Source: Bacteroides ndongoniae
Lineage (GTDB): Bacteria; Bacteroidota; Bacteroidia; Bacteroidales; Bacteroidaceae
DNA: 64,000 nt
Assembly (NCBI RefSeq): GCF_900108345.1
Contig: NZ_FNVV01000014.1
Coordinates: forward strand, 744,001-808,000
Direction of reading: 5' to 3'
The translations under genes and the position numbers were made by a program. A model generated the notes under the pieces. That model was not told the origin of the DNA, did no database searches, and worked only from the letters and a program-made list of their open reading frames with translations. The first letter of the stretch is position 1, and each line of letters starts with the position of its first letter. This document shows positions 33,524 to 41,049 of this stretch, one piece after another.

Positions 33524-34025
33524 AGTTGTTCCATTTAGTAAATTCCTCACGTATTTTCTTTCTCGCCCTCGACAGTAACACACGCACATTAACCGAGTTC
33601 AGCCCCGTCAGCCGCTCCACCTCTTCGTAAGAACAGCCTTTCACATCGCGCAAGGTAATCACCAGCCGCTGTTGCAAAGGCAGACGCGCTATCAGCGTTT
33701 TCACCACTCTGGCATCCTCTTTCGTTTCCCAACCGTCAGAAGAGAGGCCGACGCGCTGCACTTCCTCGGTCAGTGGCAGGTTTTGCCTGTCGGAAAGATA
33801 CTGGCCCGAACGAAGCAAGTCGAAGCACATATTCTTCACCATCGTGACGGCAAAGGCTTCCGGATTGCTGATAACCGTCAGTTCTTCCCGCTTGCTCCAC
33901 AGTTTCAGGTAGGCCTCCTGCAGCACATCTTCGGCATCGGAAGCATTCTCCAACAGCCTGTAGGCCACCCCATACAGTTTAGCGTGACAAGGTAAAAACA
34001 TTCTTTTAAAACTCTCGGCATCCAT
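33510..34025 (-). CDS. ECF-type RNA polymerase sigma factor
   Basis: The 171-residue protein has sigma region 2 (about 10-75: ENASDAEDVLQEAYLKLWSK, the DAEDxxQExF-like core) and region 4 (about 110-160: LPLQQRLVITLRDVKGCSYE followed by EVERLTGLNSVNVRVLLSRA). Regions 1 and 3 are absent, as in ECF factors. It is the first gene of a three-gene unit with the anti-sigma-like protein and DUF4252. A TATATTTG element is present upstream. Autoregulation is common in the group, but is not visible in the sequence. Confidence 0.93.
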   Translation of the reverse strand: MDAESFKRMFLPCHAKLYGVAYRLLENASDAEDVLQEAYLKLWSKREELTVISNPEAFAVTMVKNMCFDLLRSGQYLSDRQNLPLTEEVQRVGLSSDGWETKEDARVVKTLIARLPLQQRLVITLRDVKGCSYEEVERLTGLNSVNVRVLLSRARKKIREEFTKWNNYESR

Positions 34026-34129
34026 GCACTTTCTCCTATTCTATCATCAGTCTTATACCCGTCAGACGGAAAAGAGCGATCGCTTGTTACAAAGGACAAG
34101 AACTTTTTTTGCTTTTTTCTCTGAAAGCT

Positions 34130-34137
34130 CAAATATA
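34130..34137 (-). promoter_or_regulatory. Promoter element TATATTTG upstream of the ECF sigma gene
   Basis: On the minus strand GGCTATATTTGAGC contains TAnnTTTG, about 105 bases before the sigma ATG at 34025. This implies a long leader if it is the real promoter. Confidence 0.45.
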
Positions 34138-34177
34138 GCCAATAACCGCCAACCGGCGAAGCCCAAGTAAACAGAAA

Positions 34178-34210
34178 TCCCCGGCAGCTGTCAAAAAACA
34201 ACGCCGGGGA
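34178..34210 (-). terminator. Hairpin terminator after carB
   Basis: TCCCCGGC (34178-34185) pairs with GCCGGGGA (34203-34210), and TTTCTGTTT follows on the minus strand. It sits 31 bases after the carB stop and ends the glmS-to-carB row. The T-run is interrupted, so strength is uncertain. Confidence 0.6.
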
Positions 34211-34240
34211 CTCCCTATATTATAAAAGCGATAAGCAGTC

Positions 34241-37200
34241 TTACTTGTACTCAGCCCACGACTTGATGCCCAAGTCATCGACCGACATCGTGCAGAAAGC
34301 ATTGATGAAGGCACCGGCCAGACGGGCGTTGGTGATGAGCGGAATGTTGAGGTCGATAGCGGCACGGCGTATCTTGTAACCGTTACTCAACTCGCCCGCC
34401 GTCAGGTTTTTGGGGATGTTGACCACCATATCGATTTCCTTTTTGTGGAGCATGTCCAAAGCCTGAGGCTGACCGTCCTCGCTGGGCCAGTAGACGCGGG
34501 TGTTTTCAATGCCGTTCTCGGTGAGGAACTTCGACGTACCACCCGTAGCGAAGAGCTTGTAACCCTTACGCTGCAACTGTCGGGCAGCAGGCAGCATGTC
34601 TACCTTCTGCTCCGTGGAGCCGGTGGACAGCAGGATGTTCTTCTGCGGGATGCGGTAGCCCACAGACAGCATGGCCTTGAGCACGGCACACGAGGTATCG
34701 TCGCCGATGCAGCCCACCTCGCCCGTAGAGGCCATATCGACACCCAGCACGGGGTCGGCCTTCTGCAAGCGGTTGAAGGAGAATTGCGAAGCTTTGATGC
34801 CCACGTAGTCCAGGTCGAAGAGGTTCTTGTCCGGCTTCTGCACGGGGATGCCCAGCATGACCTTCGTAGCCAGCTCGATGAAGTTGAGCTTCAGCACCTT
34901 GCTGACAAAGGGGAACGAGCGGGAAGCACGGAGGTTACATTCGATGACCTTGATATCGTTGTCGCGTGCCAGGAACTGGATGTTAAAGGGACCGGAAATG
35001 TTCAGCTCCTTGGCAATCTGGCGGCTGATGCGCTTGATGCGGCGCACGGTCTCCACATAGAGCTTCTGCGGCGGGAACTGAATGGTGGCGTCGCCCGAGT
35101 GCACACCGGCAAACTCGATGTGCTCGGAGATGGCATAGGCGATGATTTCGCCATTCTGTGCCACAGCATCCATCTCGACTTCCTTGGCGTGTTCGATGAA
35201 CTGACTCACTACTACGGGATGTTTTTTCGATACATTGGCGGCCAGCTGCAGGAAGCGTTCCAACTCTTCCTGATTGGAGCAGACGTTCATGGCAGCACCA
35301 CTGAGCACATACGACGGACGTACAAGCACGGGGAAACCTACCTTCTGGATGAAAGCGTTGATGTCTTCCATCGAAGTCAGCGCACTCCATTCGGGCTGGT
35401 CCACGCCGATGCGGTCGAGCATGGCCGAGAACTTGTCACGGTCTTCGGCATTGTCGATGCTCTGAGCCGAAGTGCCGAGGATGCGGACGTGCTGTGCGTC
35501 AAGGCGCAAAGCCAGGTTGTTCGGTATCTGTCCGCCGGTAGAGACGATGACGCCGTGCGGATTCTCCAGGTCGAGGATATCCATGACGCGCTCGAAGGTG
35601 AGCTCGTCGAAGTAGAGGCGGTCGCACATGTCGTAGTCGGTAGACACGGTCTCGGGGTTGTAGTTGATCATCACAGAACGGTAACCCTCCTTACGGATGG
35701 TATTCAAGGCCTGCACCCCGCACCAGTCAAACTCCACGCTGGAGCCGATGCGATAGGCACCCGAGCCCAGTACCACGATACTGCGGTGGTCGCCCAAATA
35801 GTGGACATCGTTGGCCACACCGCTATAGGTCAGGTACAAATAGTTGGTCTGTGCCGGATATTCGGCAGCCAGTGTGTCTATCTGCTTCACCACGGGGACG
35901 ATGCCGCGCTCCTTGCGGTGGCGGCGCAGGGTGACGATGGCGTCTTCCATCTCGCCTTCCATGCCGATGGCGCGGGCCACCTGGAAGTCGGAGAAGCCCT
36001 GACGCTTGGCCCTACGCAACAGGTCGTCGGGCAGGTTGGCAAGCAGCTTGTGGTTGCCTGCCCACTCGTGCAGTTCCTTCGAGGTGCGCATGATGTTCAT
36101 CAGCTTCTCCAGGAACCAGCGGTCTATCTTGGTCAGCTCGTGTATCTGATCTACGGTGTAGCCGGCACGGAAGGCTTTCGAGATGACGAAAATACGTTTA
36201 TCGGTCGGCTCGCGCAGTGCCTTGTCTATGTCGGGAATGACGAGTTCCTTGTTCTCGACAAAGCCGTGCATGCCTTGGCCTATCATACGCAGGCCTTTCT
36301 GAATGGCTTCCTCGAAGGTGCGGCCGATGGCCATGACCTCGCCCACGGACTTCATCGACGAGCCCAGTTCCTTGTCTACGCCGTGGAACTTGCCGAGGTC
36401 CCAGCGCGGTATCTTGCACACCACGTAGTCCAGCGCAGGTTCGAAGAAGGCCGAAGTGGTCTTGGTGACGGAGTTCTTCAGGTCGAACAGTCCGTAGCCC
36501 AAGCCCAGCTTGGCAGCCACAAATGCCAGCGGATAGCCGGTAGCCTTCGACGCCAGAGCCGACGAGCGGCTAAGGCGGGCATTGACCTCGATGACGCGGT
36601 AGTCCTCGGATTGCGGGTCGTAGGCATACTGCACGTTACACTCGCCCACGATGCCAATGTGGCGGATGATGCGGATGGCCAGCTCGCGCAGCTTGTGGTA
36701 GTCGGTGTTCGACAGTGTCTGGCTGGGAGCGATGACGATACTTTCGCCCGTGTGGATGCCCAGCGGGTCGAAGTTCTCCATGTTGCAGACGGTGATACAG
36801 TTGTCGAAGCGGTCGCGCACTACCTCGTACTCCACTTCCTTCCAGCCGCGCAGGCTCTTCTCGACAAGCACCTGTGGCGAGAAGGAGAAGGCCTTCTCGA
36901 CCAGCACGTTCAGTTCCTCCTCGTTGTCGCAGAAGCCCGAACCCAGTCCGCCCAAGGCATAGGCGGCACGGACGATGACCGGATAGCCCAGCTCGCGGGC
37001 GGCGCGACGGGCGTCTTCGGCGTTCTCGACGGCCTCGCTCTTGATGGTCTTCACGTCGATTTCGTTCAGTTTCTGCACGAAGAGTTCGCGGTCTTCGGTG
37101 TCGATGATGGCCTGTACGGGGGTGCCCAGCACCTGCACGTTGTACTTCTCCAGCACGCCTTCCTTATAGAGTGCCACGCCGCAGTTCAGCGCCGTCTGTC

Positions 37201-37471
37201 CGCCGAAGGCCAGCATGATGCCGTCGGGGCGTTCCTTTTCAATCACCTTCTCGACGAAGTAAGGGGTGACGGGCAGGAAGTAAATCTGATCGGCCACACC
37301 CTCCGAAGTCTGCACGGTGGCAATGTTGGGGTTGATGAGGACGGTCTGGATGCCCTCTTCCTTGAGGGCCTTAAGTGCCTGCGAACCGGAGTAGTCGAAC
37401 TCGCCGGCCTCGCCGATCTTCAGCGCGCCGCTTCCGAGCAGCAGGACTTTTCGTATGTTGTTCTCTTTCAT
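34241..37471 (-). CDS. carB: Carbamoyl-phosphate synthase large subunit
   Basis: The ATG at 37471 (MKENNIRKVLLLGSGALKIG) is chosen; an earlier frame reaching 37534 would enter the 22-bp array. The 1076-residue product has the CarB layout: a carboxyphosphate ATP-grasp half (about 1-400), an oligomerisation domain, a carbamoyl-phosphate ATP-grasp half (about 550-935; SIVVLGSGAYRIGSSVEFDW), and a C-terminal MGS-like allosteric domain (about 935-1076; KGYKLFATGGTSKFLTENGI). It makes carbamoyl phosphate from ammonia delivered by CarA, for pyrimidines and arginine. carA lies directly upstream, split by the array at 37532-37641. Confidence 0.97.
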   Translation of the reverse strand: MKENNIRKVLLLGSGALKIGEAGEFDYSGSQALKALKEEGIQTVLINPNIATVQTSEGVADQIYFLPVTPYFVEKVIEKERPDGIMLAFGGQTALNCGVALYKEGVLEKYNVQVLGTPVQAIIDTEDRELFVQKLNEIDVKTIKSEAVENAEDARRAARELGYPVIVRAAYALGGLGSGFCDNEEELNVLVEKAFSFSPQVLVEKSLRGWKEVEYEVVRDRFDNCITVCNMENFDPLGIHTGESIVIAPSQTLSNTDYHKLRELAIRIIRHIGIVGECNVQYAYDPQSEDYRVIEVNARLSRSSALASKATGYPLAFVAAKLGLGYGLFDLKNSVTKTTSAFFEPALDYVVCKIPRWDLGKFHGVDKELGSSMKSVGEVMAIGRTFEEAIQKGLRMIGQGMHGFVENKELVIPDIDKALREPTDKRIFVISKAFRAGYTVDQIHELTKIDRWFLEKLMNIMRTSKELHEWAGNHKLLANLPDDLLRRAKRQGFSDFQVARAIGMEGEMEDAIVTLRRHRKERGIVPVVKQIDTLAAEYPAQTNYLYLTYSGVANDVHYLGDHRSIVVLGSGAYRIGSSVEFDWCGVQALNTIRKEGYRSVMINYNPETVSTDYDMCDRLYFDELTFERVMDILDLENPHGVIVSTGGQIPNNLALRLDAQHVRILGTSAQSIDNAEDRDKFSAMLDRIGVDQPEWSALTSMEDINAFIQKVGFPVLVRPSYVLSGAAMNVCSNQEELERFLQLAANVSKKHPVVVSQFIEHAKEVEMDAVAQNGEIIAYAISEHIEFAGVHSGDATIQFPPQKLYVETVRRIKRISRQIAKELNISGPFNIQFLARDNDIKVIECNLRASRSFPFVSKVLKLNFIELATKVMLGIPVQKPDKNLFDLDYVGIKASQFSFNRLQKADPVLGVDMASTGEVGCIGDDTSCAVLKAMLSVGYRIPQKNILLSTGSTEQKVDMLPAARQLQRKGYKLFATGGTSKFLTENGIENTRVYWPSEDGQPQALDMLHKKEIDMVVNIPKNLTAGELSNGYKIRRAAIDLNIPLITNARLAGAFINAFCTMSVDDLGIKSWAEYK

Positions 37472-37531
37472 ATCTTGTTTTTTCGTTGCTAAATGGTCGT
37501 TAATGTTTTTATACCTCAGAAGGTTGTCCGC

Positions 37532-37641
37532 CAAAGGCGACGCGTTTGCTCACTAAATGCGGCGCATTTGCTCATTAAATGCGGCGCATTTTGTCACAAA
37601 ACGCGGTGAGTTTTGCCACAAAAGGCGGCGCGTTTTTTCTA
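37532..37641. repeat. 22-bp tandem array, five units (array E2) between carA and carB
   Basis: Units start at 37532, 37554, 37576, 37598 and 37620. The two most regular contain AAATGCGGCGCATTT, a palindrome but for its centre; others read AAAACGCGGTGAGTTTT and AAAAGGCGGCGCGTTTT. A short spacer (gctcac, gtcac, gccac) separates palindromes. There is no length change. It occupies most of the carA-carB gap, ending 3 bases before the carA stop codon. Confidence 0.9.
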
Positions 37642-37644
37642 CAT

Positions 37645-38934
37645 TCAGAGCAGCTTCACGAACTCGTCGAAAAGGAACTCCGTATCTGTAGGACCAGAGG
37701 CAGCTTCGGGGTGGAACTGAGCAGAGAACCAGGGATTGCGCTTGTGGCGGATGCCCTCGTTCGATCCGTCGTTCATGTTGACGAACAGCGGTTCCCAGTC
37801 GGCGCCCAGCGTGTTGTTGTCCACCGCGTAACCATGATTCTGACTGGTGATGAAGCAACGTTCGGTGCCCACCATGCGCACGGGCTGATTGTGGCTGCGG
37901 TGTCCGTACTTCAGTTTGTATATCTTGGCCCCGCCTGCCTTCGAGAGGAGCTGGTTGCCCATGCAGATGCCGAAGATGGGGAGCTTTTCATTGGCCATAG
38001 CCTTGCGGATGTTCTGCACGGCGGCGTCGCACGTATCAGGGTCGCCCGGTCCGTTGGAGATGAACAGGCCGTCGAACTGCAAACCGTTGAAGTCGTAATC
38101 CCAAGGCACACGGATTACTTCGACCCCACGCTTCAGCAGACAACGCAGGATGTTGGTCTTTACGCCGCAATCGACAAGGACGACCTTCTTTCTCAATGAA
38201 GAATGAGGAATGAAGAATGAAGAATCGAGCTGCGCGATGGAGGTGTTCAGCTCTTCTTTAGACAAGACGGTGGCCAGCGAATAACTCTTGTCGCCGGCGT
38301 AAACGATAATGTCCTTGCAGGAAACGCGGTCTACATAGTTCACCTCACCGTAATTAAATGAAGAATGAAGAATGTCGGCTTCGCCTCCGAATGAAGAATT
38401 GCCATGCGGCGCAGCAGCGCAGCCTGATTCTTCATTCTTCATTCTTAATTCTTCATTTCCACCGAAGGTTGATTCTTCATTCTTCATTCTTAATTCTTCA
38501 TTATCATCGAATACGATGCGCCCCATCATCACCCCATGCTCGCGCAACACCTTGGTCAGTTCGCGGGTGTCGATGCCCGTGATGCCGGGCACGTGTTCGC
38601 GCTTCAGCCAGTCGGCCAGGCTCTCCACGGCGTTCCAGTGGCTGTAGTTTTCGGAATAGTCGCTCACGATGATGGCCTCGGCATGAATCTTCTCACTCTC
38701 CATGAAAGTGGCCAGTCCGTTGCCTTCGATGGTGAAGGGCGGCACGCCGTAGTTGCCCACCAGCGGGTAGGTCAGAGTCATCAACTGGCCGGCATACGAG
38801 GGGTCCGTCAGGCTCTCGGGATATCCCGTCATGGCCGTATTGAACACCACCTCGCCTGCTACCGGCTTTTCATAACCGAACGACTGGCCGCGGAAGCGGG
38901 TACCGTCGTCGAGGATAAGGGTTACGTTTCTCAT
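37645..38934 (-). CDS. carA: Carbamoyl-phosphate synthase small subunit with repeat-encoded insertions
   Basis: The 429-residue protein has the CarA N-terminal domain (1-143, FRGQSFGYEKPVAGEVVFNT) and a class-I glutamine amidotransferase domain with Cys324 (FGICMGNQLL), His408 and Glu410 (QFHPEA). Between them lie two stretches foreign to CarA: about residues 144-195 and 237-247, both encoded by the GAAGAAT repeat family of intergenic regions here. Usual CarA length is about 360-385 residues. The reading frame and all catalytic residues are kept, so the enzyme is probably active with an enlarged linker loop. It overlaps the small membrane-protein gene by four bases. Confidence 0.93.
   Translation of the reverse strand: MRNVTLILDDGTRFRGQSFGYEKPVAGEVVFNTAMTGYPESLTDPSYAGQLMTLTYPLVGNYGVPPFTIEGNGLATFMESEKIHAEAIIVSDYSENYSHWNAVESLADWLKREHVPGITGIDTRELTKVLREHGVMMGRIVFDDNEELRMKNEESTFGGNEELRMKNEESGCAAAPHGNSSFGGEADILHSSFNYGEVNYVDRVSCKDIIVYAGDKSYSLATVLSKEELNTSIAQLDSSFFIPHSSLRKKVVLVDCGVKTNILRCLLKRGVEVIRVPWDYDFNGLQFDGLFISNGPGDPDTCDAAVQNIRKAMANEKLPIFGICMGNQLLSKAGGAKIYKLKYGHRSHNQPVRMVGTERCFITSQNHGYAVDNNTLGADWEPLFVNMNDGSNEGIRHKRNPWFSAQFHPEAASGPTDTEFLFDEFVKLL
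38194..38226. repeat. Short GAAGAAT repeat insert within carA
   Basis: About 33 bases with GAAGAATGAGGAATGAAGAA words (plus strand) encode about 11 carA residues (DSSFFIPHSSL). They lie just before the RKKVVLVDCGVKTN start of the amidotransferase domain. The insertion keeps the reading frame. Confidence 0.8.
38350..38505. repeat. GAAGAAT-type element inserted in frame within carA (family A, copy 3)
   Basis: About 156 bases match the intergenic element: GAATGAAGAATTGCCATGCGG near 38390-38410, then repeated ATTCTTCATTCTTAATTCTT blocks. It encodes about residues 144-195 of carA, where the protein reads NEELRMKNEES twice. The length is a multiple of three and no stop occurs on the carA strand. 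Confidence 0.88.
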
Positions 38935-39140
38935 TGTCTGTTCGTATCGTTATTGTTACTGTTGTTGTCTTTGTTCTTCCTCTTCTTCATCACACTCAGG
39001 GCAAAGGCCATGGCTACGCCCATGGGCAACCAGAGGGCCAGGTTGTCGAAAATGATGCCGAAGGCCGTACCTAATGACAGGCCGATGGCCAGCGAGGAAC
39101 CGTCGATGTATTCTTTGTCCTTCTGCTTCTGTTCTTCCAT
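38931..39140 (-). CDS. Small two-helix membrane protein in the gln-amidotransferase operon
   Basis: This 69-residue protein has a charged start (MEEQKQKDKEYIDGSSLAIG), two hydrophobic stretches (about 16-32 and 33-48, ALWLPMGVAMAFAL) with a glycine-rich turn, and a polar tail (KKRKNKDNNSNNNDTNRQ). It starts 4 bases after the purF stop and overlaps carA by four bases, so it is translated within the operon. No family was recognised. It is too small to be an enzyme; a membrane-tether or accessory role is conceivable. Confidence 0.75.
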   Translation of the reverse strand: MEEQKQKDKEYIDGSSLAIGLSLGTAFGIIFDNLALWLPMGVAMAFALSVMKKRKNKDNNSNNNDTNRQ

Positions 39141-39144
39141 ATAC

Positions 39145-41028
39145 TTAGAATTGATAGACTTGTTCGATGTAGTCGATGAAGGCCCTGTTGAGCAGCTTCA
39201 CGCCGCCGGGCGTGGGATAGTCGCCGCTGAAGTACCAGTCGCCCGGATGGTTGGGGCAGGCCTCGTGCAGCCCTTCGAGGGGCTGGTAGACAATCTGCAC
39301 CTTGGCACGGACGCTATCAGGCTTGAGCAGTTCCACCATCTTGGCCGCTATCTCGTCGTCGGTGAAGGGGGCGTAAATGTCCTTCACGTAGTTCACCATC
39401 TGCTCCTTGGGCAGGTCGGCCTGCGCCTTGGCCTTGCGGTAGGCAGCGGCAATGACGTCCTTCATGTCGCGGTCGCGCAACAGCTCGATGGCAGCACGGA
39501 AGGCGATGAACTCGCTCATGCGGGCCATGTCGATGCCATAATAGTCGGGATAGCGCACCTGTGGCGAAGAGCTGACGATGACAATCTTCTTCGGATTGAG
39601 ACGGTCCAGAATGCCGATAATGCTCTGACGCAAGGTAGTACCGCGAACGATGGAGTCGTCGATGATGACGAGATTGTCCACGCCCGGCTCCAGACTGCCG
39701 TAGGTGATGTCGTAAACGTGAGCCGCCAAGTCGTTGCGCGTGTTGCCTTCGGCGATGAACGTGCGCAGCTTGATGTCCTTGATGGCCACCTTCTCACTAC
39801 GGATGCGGCGCGAAAGGATGCGTTCCAGTTCGTCGTGACTGGGGTTGTGGCCCAAGGCGGCTATTTGTTTCACCTTCTCCTCGTTCAGATACTCGTCCAG
39901 TCCCTGAAGCATTCCGTAGAAGGCTACCTCGGCCGTATTTGGGATGAAGGAGAAGACGGTATGGTCGATGTCGTAATTGACAGCTTTCAGAATGCTGGGC
40001 ACTAACTTCTCACCCAGCAGTTTCCGCTCGCGATAAATATCCATATCGCTGCCACGGCTGAAGTAGATGCGTTCGAAGGAACAGGGCTTCAGTCCGCGCG
40101 GCTTGTTGATCTGCACTGTGCGCAAGCGGCCTGCCTTGCTGATGAAAATGGCCTGTCCGGGCTGAAGTTCGCGAATGCTGTCGGCCGGGACATTGAGTAC
40201 GGTCTGTATCACGGGACGCTCGCTGGCCAGCACGGCTATCTCGTCATCCTGATACCAGAAGGCGGTACGGATGCCCCAAGGGTCGCGCACGGCAAAGCTC
40301 TCGCCGCTGCCTGTCAGACCGCACATCACGTAGCCGCCATCCCAGTCCTTGCTCGAAGTACGCAGGACATTGGCCAGGTCGACATGCTCTTCGATATAGT
40401 GCGTAATATCCATGCCGGTCAGTCCTTCGGCTTCGGCCATGTTGAACAGACGTTCTACCTCGCGGTCCAGACGATGGCCTACCTGTTCGAGCATGATATA
40501 CGTATCGGCATACTTGCGGGGATGTTGGCCCATGGCCGTGATGCGGGCAAATATTTCGTCAACGTTGGTCAGATTGAAGTTACCGCAAAGAGCCAGATTC
40601 TTGGCCCGCCAGTTGTTGCGGCGCAGGAAGGGGTGCACATAGGTCAGTCCCGACTTGCCGGTAGTGGAATAGCGCAAATGCCCCATGTAGACTTCGCCGG
40701 CAAACGGCAGGCACTTCTCGGCATAACCGGCATCGGCCAGCTGTTCGGGAGTCAGATCCTTGAAGTGGCTCTGCACCGTCGAGAAGATTTCGGTAATGGC
40801 ACCCGAACCCAAAGCACGCTCGCGGAACATGTATTCCTCGCCGGGATTGGCAGCCAGCTTGACACAGGCCAATCCGGCTCCTTCCTGTCCGCGGTTGTGC
40901 TGTTTCTCCATAAGCAGATAGAGCTTGTTGAGCCCGTACATCCACGTGCCATACTTCTTCTGGTAATAATCGAGCGGCTTTAGAAGGCGTATCATCGCCA
41001 CACCGCATTCATGTTTCAATTGTTCCAT
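39145..41028 (-). CDS. purF: Amidophosphoribosyltransferase-like glutamine amidotransferase (long form)
   Basis: The 627-residue protein has an Ntn-type glutaminase domain with nucleophile Cys8 (MEQLKHECGVAMI, short propeptide). A phosphoribosyltransferase domain follows, with the PRPP-binding motif VIIDDSIVRGTT near residue 457. It is about 120 residues longer than E. coli PurF; extra segments lie near 25-95 (YYQKKYGTWMYGLNKLYLLM) and at the C-terminus. The long form looks typical for Bacteroidetes. It would make phosphoribosylamine from PRPP and glutamine. It lies 21 bases downstream of glmS. Confidence 0.88.
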   Translation of the reverse strand: MEQLKHECGVAMIRLLKPLDYYQKKYGTWMYGLNKLYLLMEKQHNRGQEGAGLACVKLAANPGEEYMFRERALGSGAITEIFSTVQSHFKDLTPEQLADAGYAEKCLPFAGEVYMGHLRYSTTGKSGLTYVHPFLRRNNWRAKNLALCGNFNLTNVDEIFARITAMGQHPRKYADTYIMLEQVGHRLDREVERLFNMAEAEGLTGMDITHYIEEHVDLANVLRTSSKDWDGGYVMCGLTGSGESFAVRDPWGIRTAFWYQDDEIAVLASERPVIQTVLNVPADSIRELQPGQAIFISKAGRLRTVQINKPRGLKPCSFERIYFSRGSDMDIYRERKLLGEKLVPSILKAVNYDIDHTVFSFIPNTAEVAFYGMLQGLDEYLNEEKVKQIAALGHNPSHDELERILSRRIRSEKVAIKDIKLRTFIAEGNTRNDLAAHVYDITYGSLEPGVDNLVIIDDSIVRGTTLRQSIIGILDRLNPKKIVIVSSSPQVRYPDYYGIDMARMSEFIAFRAAIELLRDRDMKDVIAAAYRKAKAQADLPKEQMVNYVKDIYAPFTDDEIAAKMVELLKPDSVRAKVQIVYQPLEGLHEACPNHPGDWYFSGDYPTPGGVKLLNRAFIDYIEQVYQF

Positions 41029-41049
41029 ATCATTATCCGGATTATTCTA

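Noticed and set aside
34445..37492. A 1015-codon plus-strand open frame opposite carB
   Set aside because: It is the antisense shadow of the well-supported carB gene, and its translation is low in structure and rich in His, Asp, Leu and Val as expected for an antisense frame. Similar long antisense frames opposite carA, purF, nqr and RND genes are rejected for the same reason.
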